Source of the DNA: Chloroflexota bacterium
Lineage (GTDB): Bacteria > Chloroflexota > UBA6077 > JACCZL01
Reading direction: 5' to 3'
DNA: 64,000 nt
Assembly (NCBI GenBank): GCA_020850535.1
Contig: JADZEM010000223.1
Span: 1 to 64,000 of the forward strand
A program made the translations under genes and the position numbers. Shown one piece after another: positions 23,702 to 30,785 of this stretch (position 1 is its first letter; each line of letters starts with the position of its first letter). The notes below the pieces were generated by a model. It saw nothing but the letters and a program-made list of their open reading frames with translations, was not told where the DNA came from and made no database searches.

Positions 23702-24937
23702 TCAGGCCGGGACCAGCTCCGGCTGGAGGCCCATCTTTTCGAGGTCCGCCCCGATCTCGTCGAGGTAGATCGGGTTCATGACGATGACCACGTCTGGCCG
23801 ATAGCGCTGCAGCTCGGCCGGCGGCAGGATCTGGTGGCCCGGCCCGGCCAGGAACTGGCCCTGACGCTGCGGGTTGATGTCCACGACGAACGCCACCTCG
23901 TCGGTGACGCCCAGCAGCGAGAGGTAGGAGACGGCCTTCGACCCTCCCCCCCAGATGACCGCTCGCTTGCGGGACTGGCGGATACGCTGCAACTGCGCGC
24001 GCCACTTCTCCAGCTGCTGGGGATAGATCTGCTGGAACCGTTCGACCAGTGCGACGGTCTGTCCCAGATCGTTCTCGGCCGGCAGCGGCGGCGTGGGCTG
24101 GCCGCGCGACGGCCGGGCCACGATCAGGCAGTACTGATCCTCGTAGCCAAGCTCCAGCTCCAGCACGTCGAAATCGGCCGCGCGGAACTGCCGCGCCAGC
24201 GCGCCGAGCGTGAAGTAGGAGCAGTGCTCGTAGTGGATGTCCCAGACCGAGAGGTCGCGCAGCACACGGGCCACGTCCGGCACTTCGAAGAAGACGACGG
24301 TGTCGCGGTCCCCGATGGAGCGGCGCACCATCCGCAGGAACTCGGTGGTCGGCTGGACGTGCTCCAGCGTGTGGCGGCAGCAGATCAGGTCGGCTTCGAT
24401 ACCCGCATGCTGCTCCCCGTAGAACTCGGGGATGAACTGTATGCGCTCCAGGGCCGGGCTCTGGATGTCGCCGGCACGGTAGCTCGGATCGATGCCGATG
24501 CCGCGATTGTTGCCGGCCTCGCAGAGCATGGCCAGGAAGTCGCCGCGCCCGCAGCCGATCTCCAGCACCGTCTTGTTCCGGATACCGTAGCCATCGACCA
24601 GCCGGCTCGTCAGGCCGCCGGCGAAGCGCCGGAAGCGGGGCGAGAACGACTGCGTCTCCTCGTAGCTGGAGGAGTAGTCGATGATGGACGGGTCGAAGCG
24701 GGTGTTGGTGATGAAGCCGCACGCCCGGCAGAGCGCCAGCTCGATGGCGCCGCGCGGGTAGCTGCGCGCCTCCTCGCCGTCATCTGCGAGCAGGCAGCTG
24801 GCCGCCGGCATGCTCTCGACCCGGTGGAACGGCTGCAAGCCATCAGCCCCACAGGCCGGGCACACCGTTACCTCGCGCATGAGGCCCACGGCGGCGCCCT
24901 GCGACCGCTGCGGAGCGAAGACCTTTCGACCTGCCAT
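23702..24937 (-). CDS. NDP-sugar C-methyltransferase-like protein
   Basis: A 411-residue SAM-dependent methyltransferase with three parts: an N-terminal zinc-binding module (VCPACGADG and LCRACGFITNT), a Rossmann methyltransferase core (KTVLEIGCGRGDFLAML, ADLICCRHTLEHV), and a C-terminal module (RAVIWGGGSKAVSYL, PDVVIVMNPIYLDEI). This architecture is that of sugar C-methyltransferases making branched-chain deoxysugars. With the upstream CDP-glucose-type nucleotidyltransferase and epimerase it suggests a C-methylated CDP-sugar. ATG 24937 is preceded by AGGAGAGG; the longer frame runs into an intergenic repeat and was rejected. Confidence 0.83.
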   Translation of the reverse strand: MAGRKVFAPQRSQGAAVGLMREVTVCPACGADGLQPFHRVESMPAASCLLADDGEEARSYPRGAIELALCRACGFITNTRFDPSIIDYSSSYEETQSFSPRFRRFAGGLTSRLVDGYGIRNKTVLEIGCGRGDFLAMLCEAGNNRGIGIDPSYRAGDIQSPALERIQFIPEFYGEQHAGIEADLICCRHTLEHVQPTTEFLRMVRRSIGDRDTVVFFEVPDVARVLRDLSVWDIHYEHCSYFTLGALARQFRAADFDVLELELGYEDQYCLIVARPSRGQPTPPLPAENDLGQTVALVERFQQIYPQQLEKWRAQLQRIRQSRKRAVIWGGGSKAVSYLSLLGVTDEVAFVVDINPQRQGQFLAGPGHQILPPAELQRYRPDVVIVMNPIYLDEIGADLEKMGLQPELVPA

Positions 24938-25027
24938 TACCACCTCTCCTGCCTGCTGGCGGAACCTGACGCGTTGACGGTTGGTGTTGAGGGGCGAGTC
25001 CGTCGCCATGCCGGATGTGACGGGTCT

Positions 25028-25161
25028 GTCATCCCGACCCCATTCGGCAAGCTCAAAGCAAGCTACGCGGGGAACGAGCGAAACGGAGGGATCTTCCTCG
25101 CACGGGTGTACAGGAGAAGCTCCCTCGACTGCGCTCGCACGCTCGCTCCGCTCGGGATGAC
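25028..25161. repeat. dispersed inverted repeat (GTCATCCCGA type), copy 1
   Basis: The ends GTCATCCCGA (25028–25037) and TCGGGATGAC (25152–25161) are perfect inverted repeats. Inner segments (GAGGGATCTTC and GAAGCTCCCTC) can also pair. The element fills most of the 350-base gap (24938–25287) between the epimerase and methyltransferase genes, in which I see no gene. Related elements lie at 52209–52305 and 54856–54959. Confidence 0.7.
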
Positions 25162-25287
25162 GGTAGGACATCGCCTTCTGCGTGGTGAAGTACGAGCCCG
25201 GGCGGTGAGAGCCCTTCTCGCACCGGGGTGAGGGCCATTCCTGGCCTCGCGGCCGGGGTGCGGACTCCCGGGCCGTATGGTTTCGGC

Positions 25288-26343
25288 CTAGACCAGCACC
25301 GACGCCGGGTGCGCGGTCGCGCCGGCCATCCAGCGCAAGTCGTCCTGCAGCTGCCCCTCGGCCAGCAGCTGGCGAATGTGCCGAATGCGCTGGAAGCGCG
25401 GACCGATCAGGTCGTCGAACTGGAGGTGGTGCCGGTGGTACGACTCCAGGAGCTGCTCGATGCCCTTCTTCACGGACCACGTCGGGCGGAAGCCGGGCAG
25501 CCCGTCGCGCGCCTTCGCGAAGCTCACGCGGTAGCAGCGCTTGTCCGGGCTGGCGTCCGAGGCGTACTGCACGGTGCTGCCGGCGACGGCCTCGCGGACC
25601 ATCTCGGCGACGTCCCGAATCTGGTAGTTCTCGTCGTCCCGACCGATGTTAAACGCCTGGTTGTGGATCGCCTCGCGCGGCGCTTCGAGCGCGCAGAGGA
25701 CGCCGAGCGAGATGTCCTCGACGTGGACGAACGGGCGCCAGGGCGAGCCGTCGCTCATGATCTCGACGCGGCCGGTGGTGAAGGCGAAGCCGGCCAGGTT
25801 GTTGACGGCGAGATCGCCGCGCAGCCGAGGCGAGGCCCCGTAGGCCGTGGCATTCCGCAGGAAGACGGGCGAGAAGTCGTCCGTCGCGAGCGGGGCCACG
25901 TCCTGCTCGACCTTGATCTTCGAGCTGCCGTACGCCGTCACCGGGTTGAAGGCGGCGGTCTCCGTCACCATCTCGTCGCCGCTTGCGCCGTACAGGCTGC
26001 ACGAGGAGGCGAAGACGAACCGCTCGACGCCGGCGGCCCGCGCCAGCCGCGCCAGCCGGACCGAGGCCCGGTGGTTGATCTCGAAGGTCAGATCGGCGTT
26101 CAGATCGCCCAGCGGGTCGTTGGAGAGCCCGGCGAGGTGCACGATGGCATCGAAGCCAGCCAGGTCGTCCTGGGCGACGTCGCGGATGTCGAGCCGCATC
26201 GCCGGAAGCGCGTCGGCCCGTCCGAGGAGGTTGCCCTCGAACAGTCCGGTATCCAGGCCGATGACCTCATGCCCTGCCCGCGCGAGCATCGGCGCCATGA
26301 CTGTTCCGATGTAGCCCGTGTGCCCCGTCAGTAGGACTCGCAA
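25288..26343 (-). CDS. NAD-dependent epimerase/dehydratase of the sugar-nucleotide pathway
   Basis: A 351-residue extended SDR acting on a nucleotide sugar. It shows the Rossmann loop LLTGHTGYIGT, VHLAGLSNDP, SSCSLYG, the YGSSK catalytic motif and RPFVHVEDI. TTG 26343 is preferred because it gives the usual start right before the first beta strand (LRVLLTG) and has GGGGG five bases upstream; ATG 26385 would add 14 residues and overlap rfbF further. The gene overlaps rfbF by 16 bases. It may act as 4,6-dehydratase, epimerase or reductase on the CDP-sugar; sequence alone does not decide. Confidence 0.85.
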   Translation of the reverse strand: MRVLLTGHTGYIGTVMAPMLARAGHEVIGLDTGLFEGNLLGRADALPAMRLDIRDVAQDDLAGFDAIVHLAGLSNDPLGDLNADLTFEINHRASVRLARLARAAGVERFVFASSCSLYGASGDEMVTETAAFNPVTAYGSSKIKVEQDVAPLATDDFSPVFLRNATAYGASPRLRGDLAVNNLAGFAFTTGRVEIMSDGSPWRPFVHVEDISLGVLCALEAPREAIHNQAFNIGRDDENYQIRDVAEMVREAVAGSTVQYASDASPDKRCYRVSFAKARDGLPGFRPTWSVKKGIEQLLESYHRHHLQFDDLIGPRFQRIRHIRQLLAEGQLQDDLRWMAGATAHPASVLV

Positions 26344-27170
26344 TGGTTCCCCCAGACTTTCCAGGGCGGATTGCCCCGGTCCCACAGTTCTTGCAGCAGC
26401 TGCTTCTCACGCAGCGTGTCCATGCACTGCCAGAAGGAGTCGTGCCGGTACGCCACCAGCTGCCCATCCCGCGCCAGCGCTTCGAGCGGCTCCCGCTCCC
26501 AGACCGTGTCATCCCCCTGGATGTAGTCGAGCACCTCCGGCTCGCAGACAAAGAAGCCGCCGTTGATCCAGCCCTCGTCCGTCGTGCGCTTCTCGCGGAA
26601 GCTGGTGACGCGGTCACCATCGATCTGCAGGATGCCGAAGCGGGCCGTTGGTTTGACGGCGGTGACGGTGGCGAGCCGCCCATGCTGCCGGTGGAATGCC
26701 AGAAGCGCGCGCAGGTCCACGTCGGCGACGCCGTCACCGTAGGTGACCATGAAGGTGGAGTCCTTCAGGTACGGCGTCAGGCGCTTGATGCGCCCCCCGG
26801 TCTGCGTCGTCTCGCCGGTCTCGACCAGGTCAACGCGCCAGGATTCGATTCCCGCTGCACGGTCGTAGCCATTGGTGTGATGGCCAGTCCCGTTCCCGTT
26901 GTGGCCGTTGGCGTCATGGTGGACACCGCGCTCGGCATAGTCGATATGGAGCGACCCGTTCAGCCGATACAGGTCGAGCATGTAGCGCTTGATATCGTCC
27001 CCACGATATCCCAGCGCCACAGCGAAGTCGCTGAAACCATGATGCGCGTACAGCTGCATGATGTGCCAGAGAATCGGCTTGCCGCCGATCTCGACCAGTG
27101 GCTTTGGCCGCACCGATGTTTCTTCGGCCAGGCGGGTGCCCATCCCCCCGGCCAGGATCGCAACCTTCAC
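26328..27170 (-). CDS. rfbF: glucose-1-phosphate cytidylyltransferase
   Basis: A 280-residue sugar-1-phosphate nucleotidyltransferase that activates glucose-1-phosphate with CTP to CDP-glucose. It shows MKVAILAGGMGTRLAEET, RPKPLVEIGGKPILWHIM, VDLVETGETTQTGGRIKR, FMVTYGDGVADVD, and WINGGFFVCEPEVLDYI, typical of RfbF. An unusual Gly/Asn/His-rich insertion (HDANGHNGNGTGHHTNG) sits before the LVETG motif. GTG 27170 with GGGAGA upstream is chosen; the longer frame is non-family sequence. It is the first gene of the minus-strand glycan locus. Confidence 0.9.
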   Translation of the reverse strand: MKVAILAGGMGTRLAEETSVRPKPLVEIGGKPILWHIMQLYAHHGFSDFAVALGYRGDDIKRYMLDLYRLNGSLHIDYAERGVHHDANGHNGNGTGHHTNGYDRAAGIESWRVDLVETGETTQTGGRIKRLTPYLKDSTFMVTYGDGVADVDLRALLAFHRQHGRLATVTAVKPTARFGILQIDGDRVTSFREKRTTDEGWINGGFFVCEPEVLDYIQGDDTVWEREPLEALARDGQLVAYRHDSFWQCMDTLREKQLLQELWDRGNPPWKVWGNHCESY

Positions 27171-28644
27171 GGCTTCTCTCCCGATAGTCTCGGCGTGGCG
27201 CCGCCTGCGGACAGGCGGAGTGGCGATGGTGGCACGCCGGTGCAGACCAGAAGCTCTCGCCGATTCGAGTGTAGAAAAAGGCAGTTGACCACTTCTGGAT
27301 TGCGTGTTGAGAACAATTTGAGGGGGCAGGTGGTCAGGGGCCGACCGGTACGCGCAGCCGGCCGGCATCGAGATGCTGATGGGCGGTGCTTGTTACGGCT
27401 CACCCTGGCAGATCGGACCAGACCCACGCTCATCGTGGGTGTTACGTTTGTGTGGCGACCTGCGTACGCCTACGTATCATCCGGATGAGGCGCTGGCTGC
27501 GCCTGCTGAGTGACTGTCTGTTCAAGATACACATGCCTTGCGGTGTCAAAGACAGCGATGCATCGGGTAAGATATCCTTCTCTGAAGCATTGATGAGAGA
27601 TAGATGAAGCATATCTGAGAGTCGCTGGATACATTCAAGAGACAAGCTCGCACCGGCAACCAGGCGCCACGCAAGAATGGACGTCCAACAGGGAGATATC
27701 GCAGAGCGTCGCCGCTGTTACACTTCTTCAATGATAAAAAGGGACGGCGGAAGCTGACTATTCTTCACCGAGAAAAGTAGCCCGTACGTACTATCGCCAG
27801 CGCGCTACTGATCTAGAACTTCACGTGTTCGTCACGAAAACTCACTCAACTAAGGTAGGACTGTCAACTCATATACAAAGATCAACGTTGCGTTGATTAC
27901 ACCCCGGCCATATGGACAATCTAGCGCGGTATCATCTATCGTAACCCATGTCCTGATGATTTCGGTGTGGACAGATGCGGTACCGCGTAGCTTGGACTTC
28001 TCCGGGGCGAACAGTGTCGTTCGTCACCTCTCGCGCTTTTGTAGTGGCGTCGTTGCAACGGTGGAACGGCGATCGCGTCAGCTGAGAGAAAGGAACCTCT
28101 CCTGATATGCGGCGACCCTTCCGCCCGCCATTAGTGGAAGCGAGTGTGTAGATCGGACCAGCGCGTCTGCTGCTGGTCCGATTGGGAAATCCGGCGTGTG
28201 CAACGCGCACCTCTGCCTGGCGTTCTCCGGTGGGCGCCTCGTGGGCGTCAGGCGAGAGCAGGTGTGCATGGGCGTTCCTTGAATGTCGATGAGCACCCGT
28301 TTTGGGGCGGCTCGTCGGTGTGAGCATTCGGGGTGGACGCTGTGGCGATATGTAGGCATTGACACCGGGGGAAGCGGGTGGCGCTTCCTGGTACGGCCCA
28401 GCGACTGGATCTCAGGGCCGTCCGTGGTTGTAGGCGTCAATTGCTATCGCACTCGACTCGCAGGCCCGCGCTCCCTCGGGGCAATCTGGGGAGTGGTGGG
28501 GTCATACGTTACCCGTGGGGTCGTTCAGCCTCGCGAAGCGTAAGTAGCGTTCGCGGACTCATGGTGAGTTGCTGGCTACGCAGAGACAGACGTAGCGACT
28601 CGGAGGCCGGTGACCTGCTCTGCGCGGACTGAATGGGGTAGGGC
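27171..28644. other. 1.47-kb non-coding, AT-richer intergenic stretch
   Basis: No open frame here has family-like content, good codon use or a convincing ribosome binding site. Base composition between about 27.5 and 28.1 kb is close to balanced, unlike the flanks. It separates the leftward glycan locus from the rightward regulators and so must contain promoters for both. I could not identify a clear -35/-10 pair, riboswitch or tRNA. A strong hairpin at 28152–28182 is listed separately. Confidence 0.5.
28152..28182. terminator. terminator-like hairpin
   Basis: A perfect 11-bp stem (ATCGGACCAGC / GCTGGTCCGAT) with a nine-base loop. No T-run follows on either side, so it may instead be a regulatory or RNA-stabilising hairpin. 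Confidence 0.4.
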
Positions 28645-29322
28645 ATGAAGGTGCTGCTTGCCGATGACGATCTGGATACCCTCGACATTACGAGTTATGC
28701 GCTTCGCAAGGAGGGCTTTGACATCGTAACGGCGAGGAATGGAAAGCAGGCGCTAAGCCGCTGGGAGGATGAGCCGACCGATCTGGTTGTTGTGTCGTCC
28801 ACATTGCCGAAGATCAATGGGTTCGATGTGTGCCAGCGGATTCGGGCGGCTCAGCACCTCCCGGTGATCGTGCTGCTTCCGCGCAATGATGAAGAGGATA
28901 TTCTCCGGGGGTTCCGGAGTGGCGCTGACGACTGTCTCGCCAAGCCGGTGAGCGTCCGCCAGTTGAGCGCGCGGATGCGCCGGATCGGGTGGCGGTACCA
29001 GGTCAGGCCGTTGCTGACGCCGCCCTCAGTGCTGCGGATCGCCGATCTGGAGATCGACTTCCACGCACATCAGGCATTCAAGGGGGGTGAGTCCATCCAG
29101 TTGACGCCGCTGGAGTTCAGGATTCTGAACGTGCTGGCGCTCAATGCCGGGCGGACGGTCTCCTACGCGCACCTGCTCGACCATACCTGGGGGTATGGCC
29201 GCGGGCAGGCAACGCTCCTTCGCGCACACATCACCCATCTTCGCCGAAAGCTCGGGCTGGGCTACGGGCGACAGGCGGGCATCCGCTCGATTCAGAGCGT
29301 CGGCTATGCGCTTGTCTCGTAG
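28645..29322 (+). CDS. OmpR-type response regulator lacking the phospho-acceptor Asp
   Basis: A 225-residue regulator with an N-terminal receiver domain (1–120) and a C-terminal winged-helix DNA-binding domain (QLTPLEFRILNVLALNAGRTVSY..., RAHITHLRRKLG, IRSIQSVGYAL). The acidic pocket is present (Asp7-Asp8) and so is the Lys in CLAKPVS. The position of the phospho-acceptor Asp in DLVVVSSTLP is Ser51, and the switch Thr (usually LTA) is Leu in VIVLLPRND. It should therefore act without Asp phosphorylation. No histidine kinase lies nearby. It is followed by a second degenerate-receiver regulator and may control the secreted beta-helix genes. Confidence 0.88.
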   Translation: MKVLLADDDLDTLDITSYALRKEGFDIVTARNGKQALSRWEDEPTDLVVVSSTLPKINGFDVCQRIRAAQHLPVIVLLPRNDEEDILRGFRSGADDCLAKPVSVRQLSARMRRIGWRYQVRPLLTPPSVLRIADLEIDFHAHQAFKGGESIQLTPLEFRILNVLALNAGRTVSYAHLLDHTWGYGRGQATLLRAHITHLRRKLGLGYGRQAGIRSIQSVGYALVS

Positions 29323-29442
29323 TGGTTTGGACTGGTGAAGCGTTGCAGACGCCAGGGCGCGGCGGCTGGCATGGCCCAGCGCGGTCCTGCCGCCGACGCG
29401 CGCCGGGATGGCGTCCAGGGTGATCGCGAAAGGAGTGGGGGC

Positions 29443-29598
29443 GTGCTTGCAACCCGTGTCGGCGACCGTCAGCTGTTGCGCCGTGCTGTAGCACGCGGTC
29501 CCCTGCGCGGGACTCGACCACCGCACGGGGCCGGGGCGTACGCTCGTGCTGCCCTGCCCCACTACCTGCCATTGGCCGAGCAGCGAGGAGCGTCGTGA
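29443..29598 (+). CDS. candidate 51-residue small protein
   Basis: GTG 29443 is preceded by AAAGGAG (29429–29435) at seven bases, and the stop overlaps the next gene's GTG start (GTGA), an arrangement typical of translational coupling. The product (MLATRVGDRQLLRRAVARG...) is Arg-rich and matches nothing I recognise. It could be a leader peptide that couples translation of the LuxR-type regulator, or a chance frame. Confidence 0.3.
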   Translation: MLATRVGDRQLLRRAVARGPLRGTRPPHGAGAYARAALPHYLPLAEQRGAS

Positions 29599-30386
29599 TC
29601 GAGAGAAGACTAGGGGCGAATCCGGCGCCAGGCAGCTGGCAGCACCCACAATGGTCAGGGAGCGCCTCGGGGGAGGGGCGACTGCACACACATGATTCCG
29701 TCAGCAACATGAACGTGCGTGACCCGGCGCAAATGCCGATCTCTGTCGTGCTGGGCGACAGCAACTTGCTGTTGGTCCGGACGCTCGGCGCGTTGATCGA
29801 TGCACAGCCAGACTTCCAGGTGGTCAGATCGCAGACCGACGCCGAGCAGGTGTTCGATACCATCTTGACGGTCGAGCCGGACGTGGTCCTCCTGGGAACG
29901 GACTTGCTGCTGCAGGACTTCCCTCGCTGGGTCGCCCTCTTTCGGGAGGGGCGGTCCTCCTCGAAGCTGATCATCATGTCGTCGAGCGAGGACGAGGCGG
30001 TCCTTGAGGCTAGTATCCGGGCTGGCGCGGTGGGCTACATCCACGGCGGCCTGCCGCCAGAAGAGATCGTCAATGCCGTCCGCCGCGTCAACAACGGCGA
30101 CGTGCTGTTCGCGCCGCAGGTGCTTGTCGGCCTGCTGCAGCGGCCGAACCGCCCGCCAGAGCCCACGGAGAGCTCGCCCTCGTCAGCCCCTGGCCGCCGT
30201 GAGCTGGAGGTGCTGCGCGCCCTGGCCCGTGGCCTGAGCACGCAGGAGGTCTCCGAGCACCTGGGGATCACCTCCCACACCGTGCGGAGCCACGTGCGCA
30301 ACGTGATGGCGAAGCTTCAAGCGCGGACCAAACTTGAGGCTGTCATGATTGCGTTACGCGAAGGGCTCATCAAACTTGAACGATAG
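29595..30386 (+). CDS. NarL/LuxR-type response regulator with degenerate receiver
   Basis: A 263-residue protein with an N-terminal receiver-like domain and a C-terminal LuxR helix-turn-helix (RRELEVLRALARGLSTQEV, LGITSHTVRSHVRNVMAKL). In the receiver, the acidic pair is reduced (LGDSN), the phospho-acceptor Asp is Gly (DVVLLGTD), and the conserved Lys is missing (GYIHGG), so normal phosphotransfer is unlikely. GTG 29595 with GAGGAG upstream gives a 38-residue extension before the domain; ATG 29709 is the alternative. It follows the OmpR-type regulator on the same strand. Confidence 0.85.
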   Translation: MIERRLGANPAPGSWQHPQWSGSASGEGRLHTHDSVSNMNVRDPAQMPISVVLGDSNLLLVRTLGALIDAQPDFQVVRSQTDAEQVFDTILTVEPDVVLLGTDLLLQDFPRWVALFREGRSSSKLIIMSSSEDEAVLEASIRAGAVGYIHGGLPPEEIVNAVRRVNNGDVLFAPQVLVGLLQRPNRPPEPTESSPSSAPGRRELEVLRALARGLSTQEVSEHLGITSHTVRSHVRNVMAKLQARTKLEAVMIALREGLIKLER

Positions 30387-30785
30387 TCCTGCCGGAATGC
30401 CACGACTGTAGTAGCAACGTGGGTTGCGATCCTGTTGCGCCGCTGGCCGCCGTAGCGTTGCCACGCGCGCAGCAGGATCGACCGCTGTTGACTGCGTAGA
30501 GCGCGGTGGCGGGAACTTTCGAGACGCGTCGATGCGTAGATGGTCGCGTGGAGGGGCAGTTCTGGCCGCTCCGCGCCAGCGTCAATCGTCGACTCTTCTC
30601 AACCGCCGATCAACGACTGCGAGTGATATGGATTCCTACACTGCCGGATATCCTGCATCGTTCTCGCAGGCCGCCCGGGCCGGCCATCTGGCCGTGTTGT
30701 GGCGCGGTCCGCGCGGCGACCGCTCCGGTAGGGGAGCCGCGGTAGTCGCCTGCTGCTGGAGGACGTGTCACGCTAGGAGTACCAC
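30387..30785. other. intergenic region with a terminator-like hairpin
   Basis: No gene is supported in these 399 bases. A hairpin at 30428–30479 is listed separately. The remaining sequence should contain the promoter of the adaptor-like gene, but no clear -35/-10 pair is visible; the sequence AGGAG lies just before its ATG. Confidence 0.45.
30428..30479 (+). terminator. terminator-like hairpin after the regulator genes
   Basis: GATCCTGTTGCGC (30428–30440) pairs with GCGCAGCAGGATC (30467–30479), 12 of 13 positions Watson-Crick plus one G-T, with a 26-base loop. There is no T-run, so factor-independent termination is uncertain. Confidence 0.4.

Noticed and set aside
27386-27731. short open frames in the AT-rich gap
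   Set aside because: No ribosome binding site, no domain-like sequence and overlapping frames on both strands of similar length.
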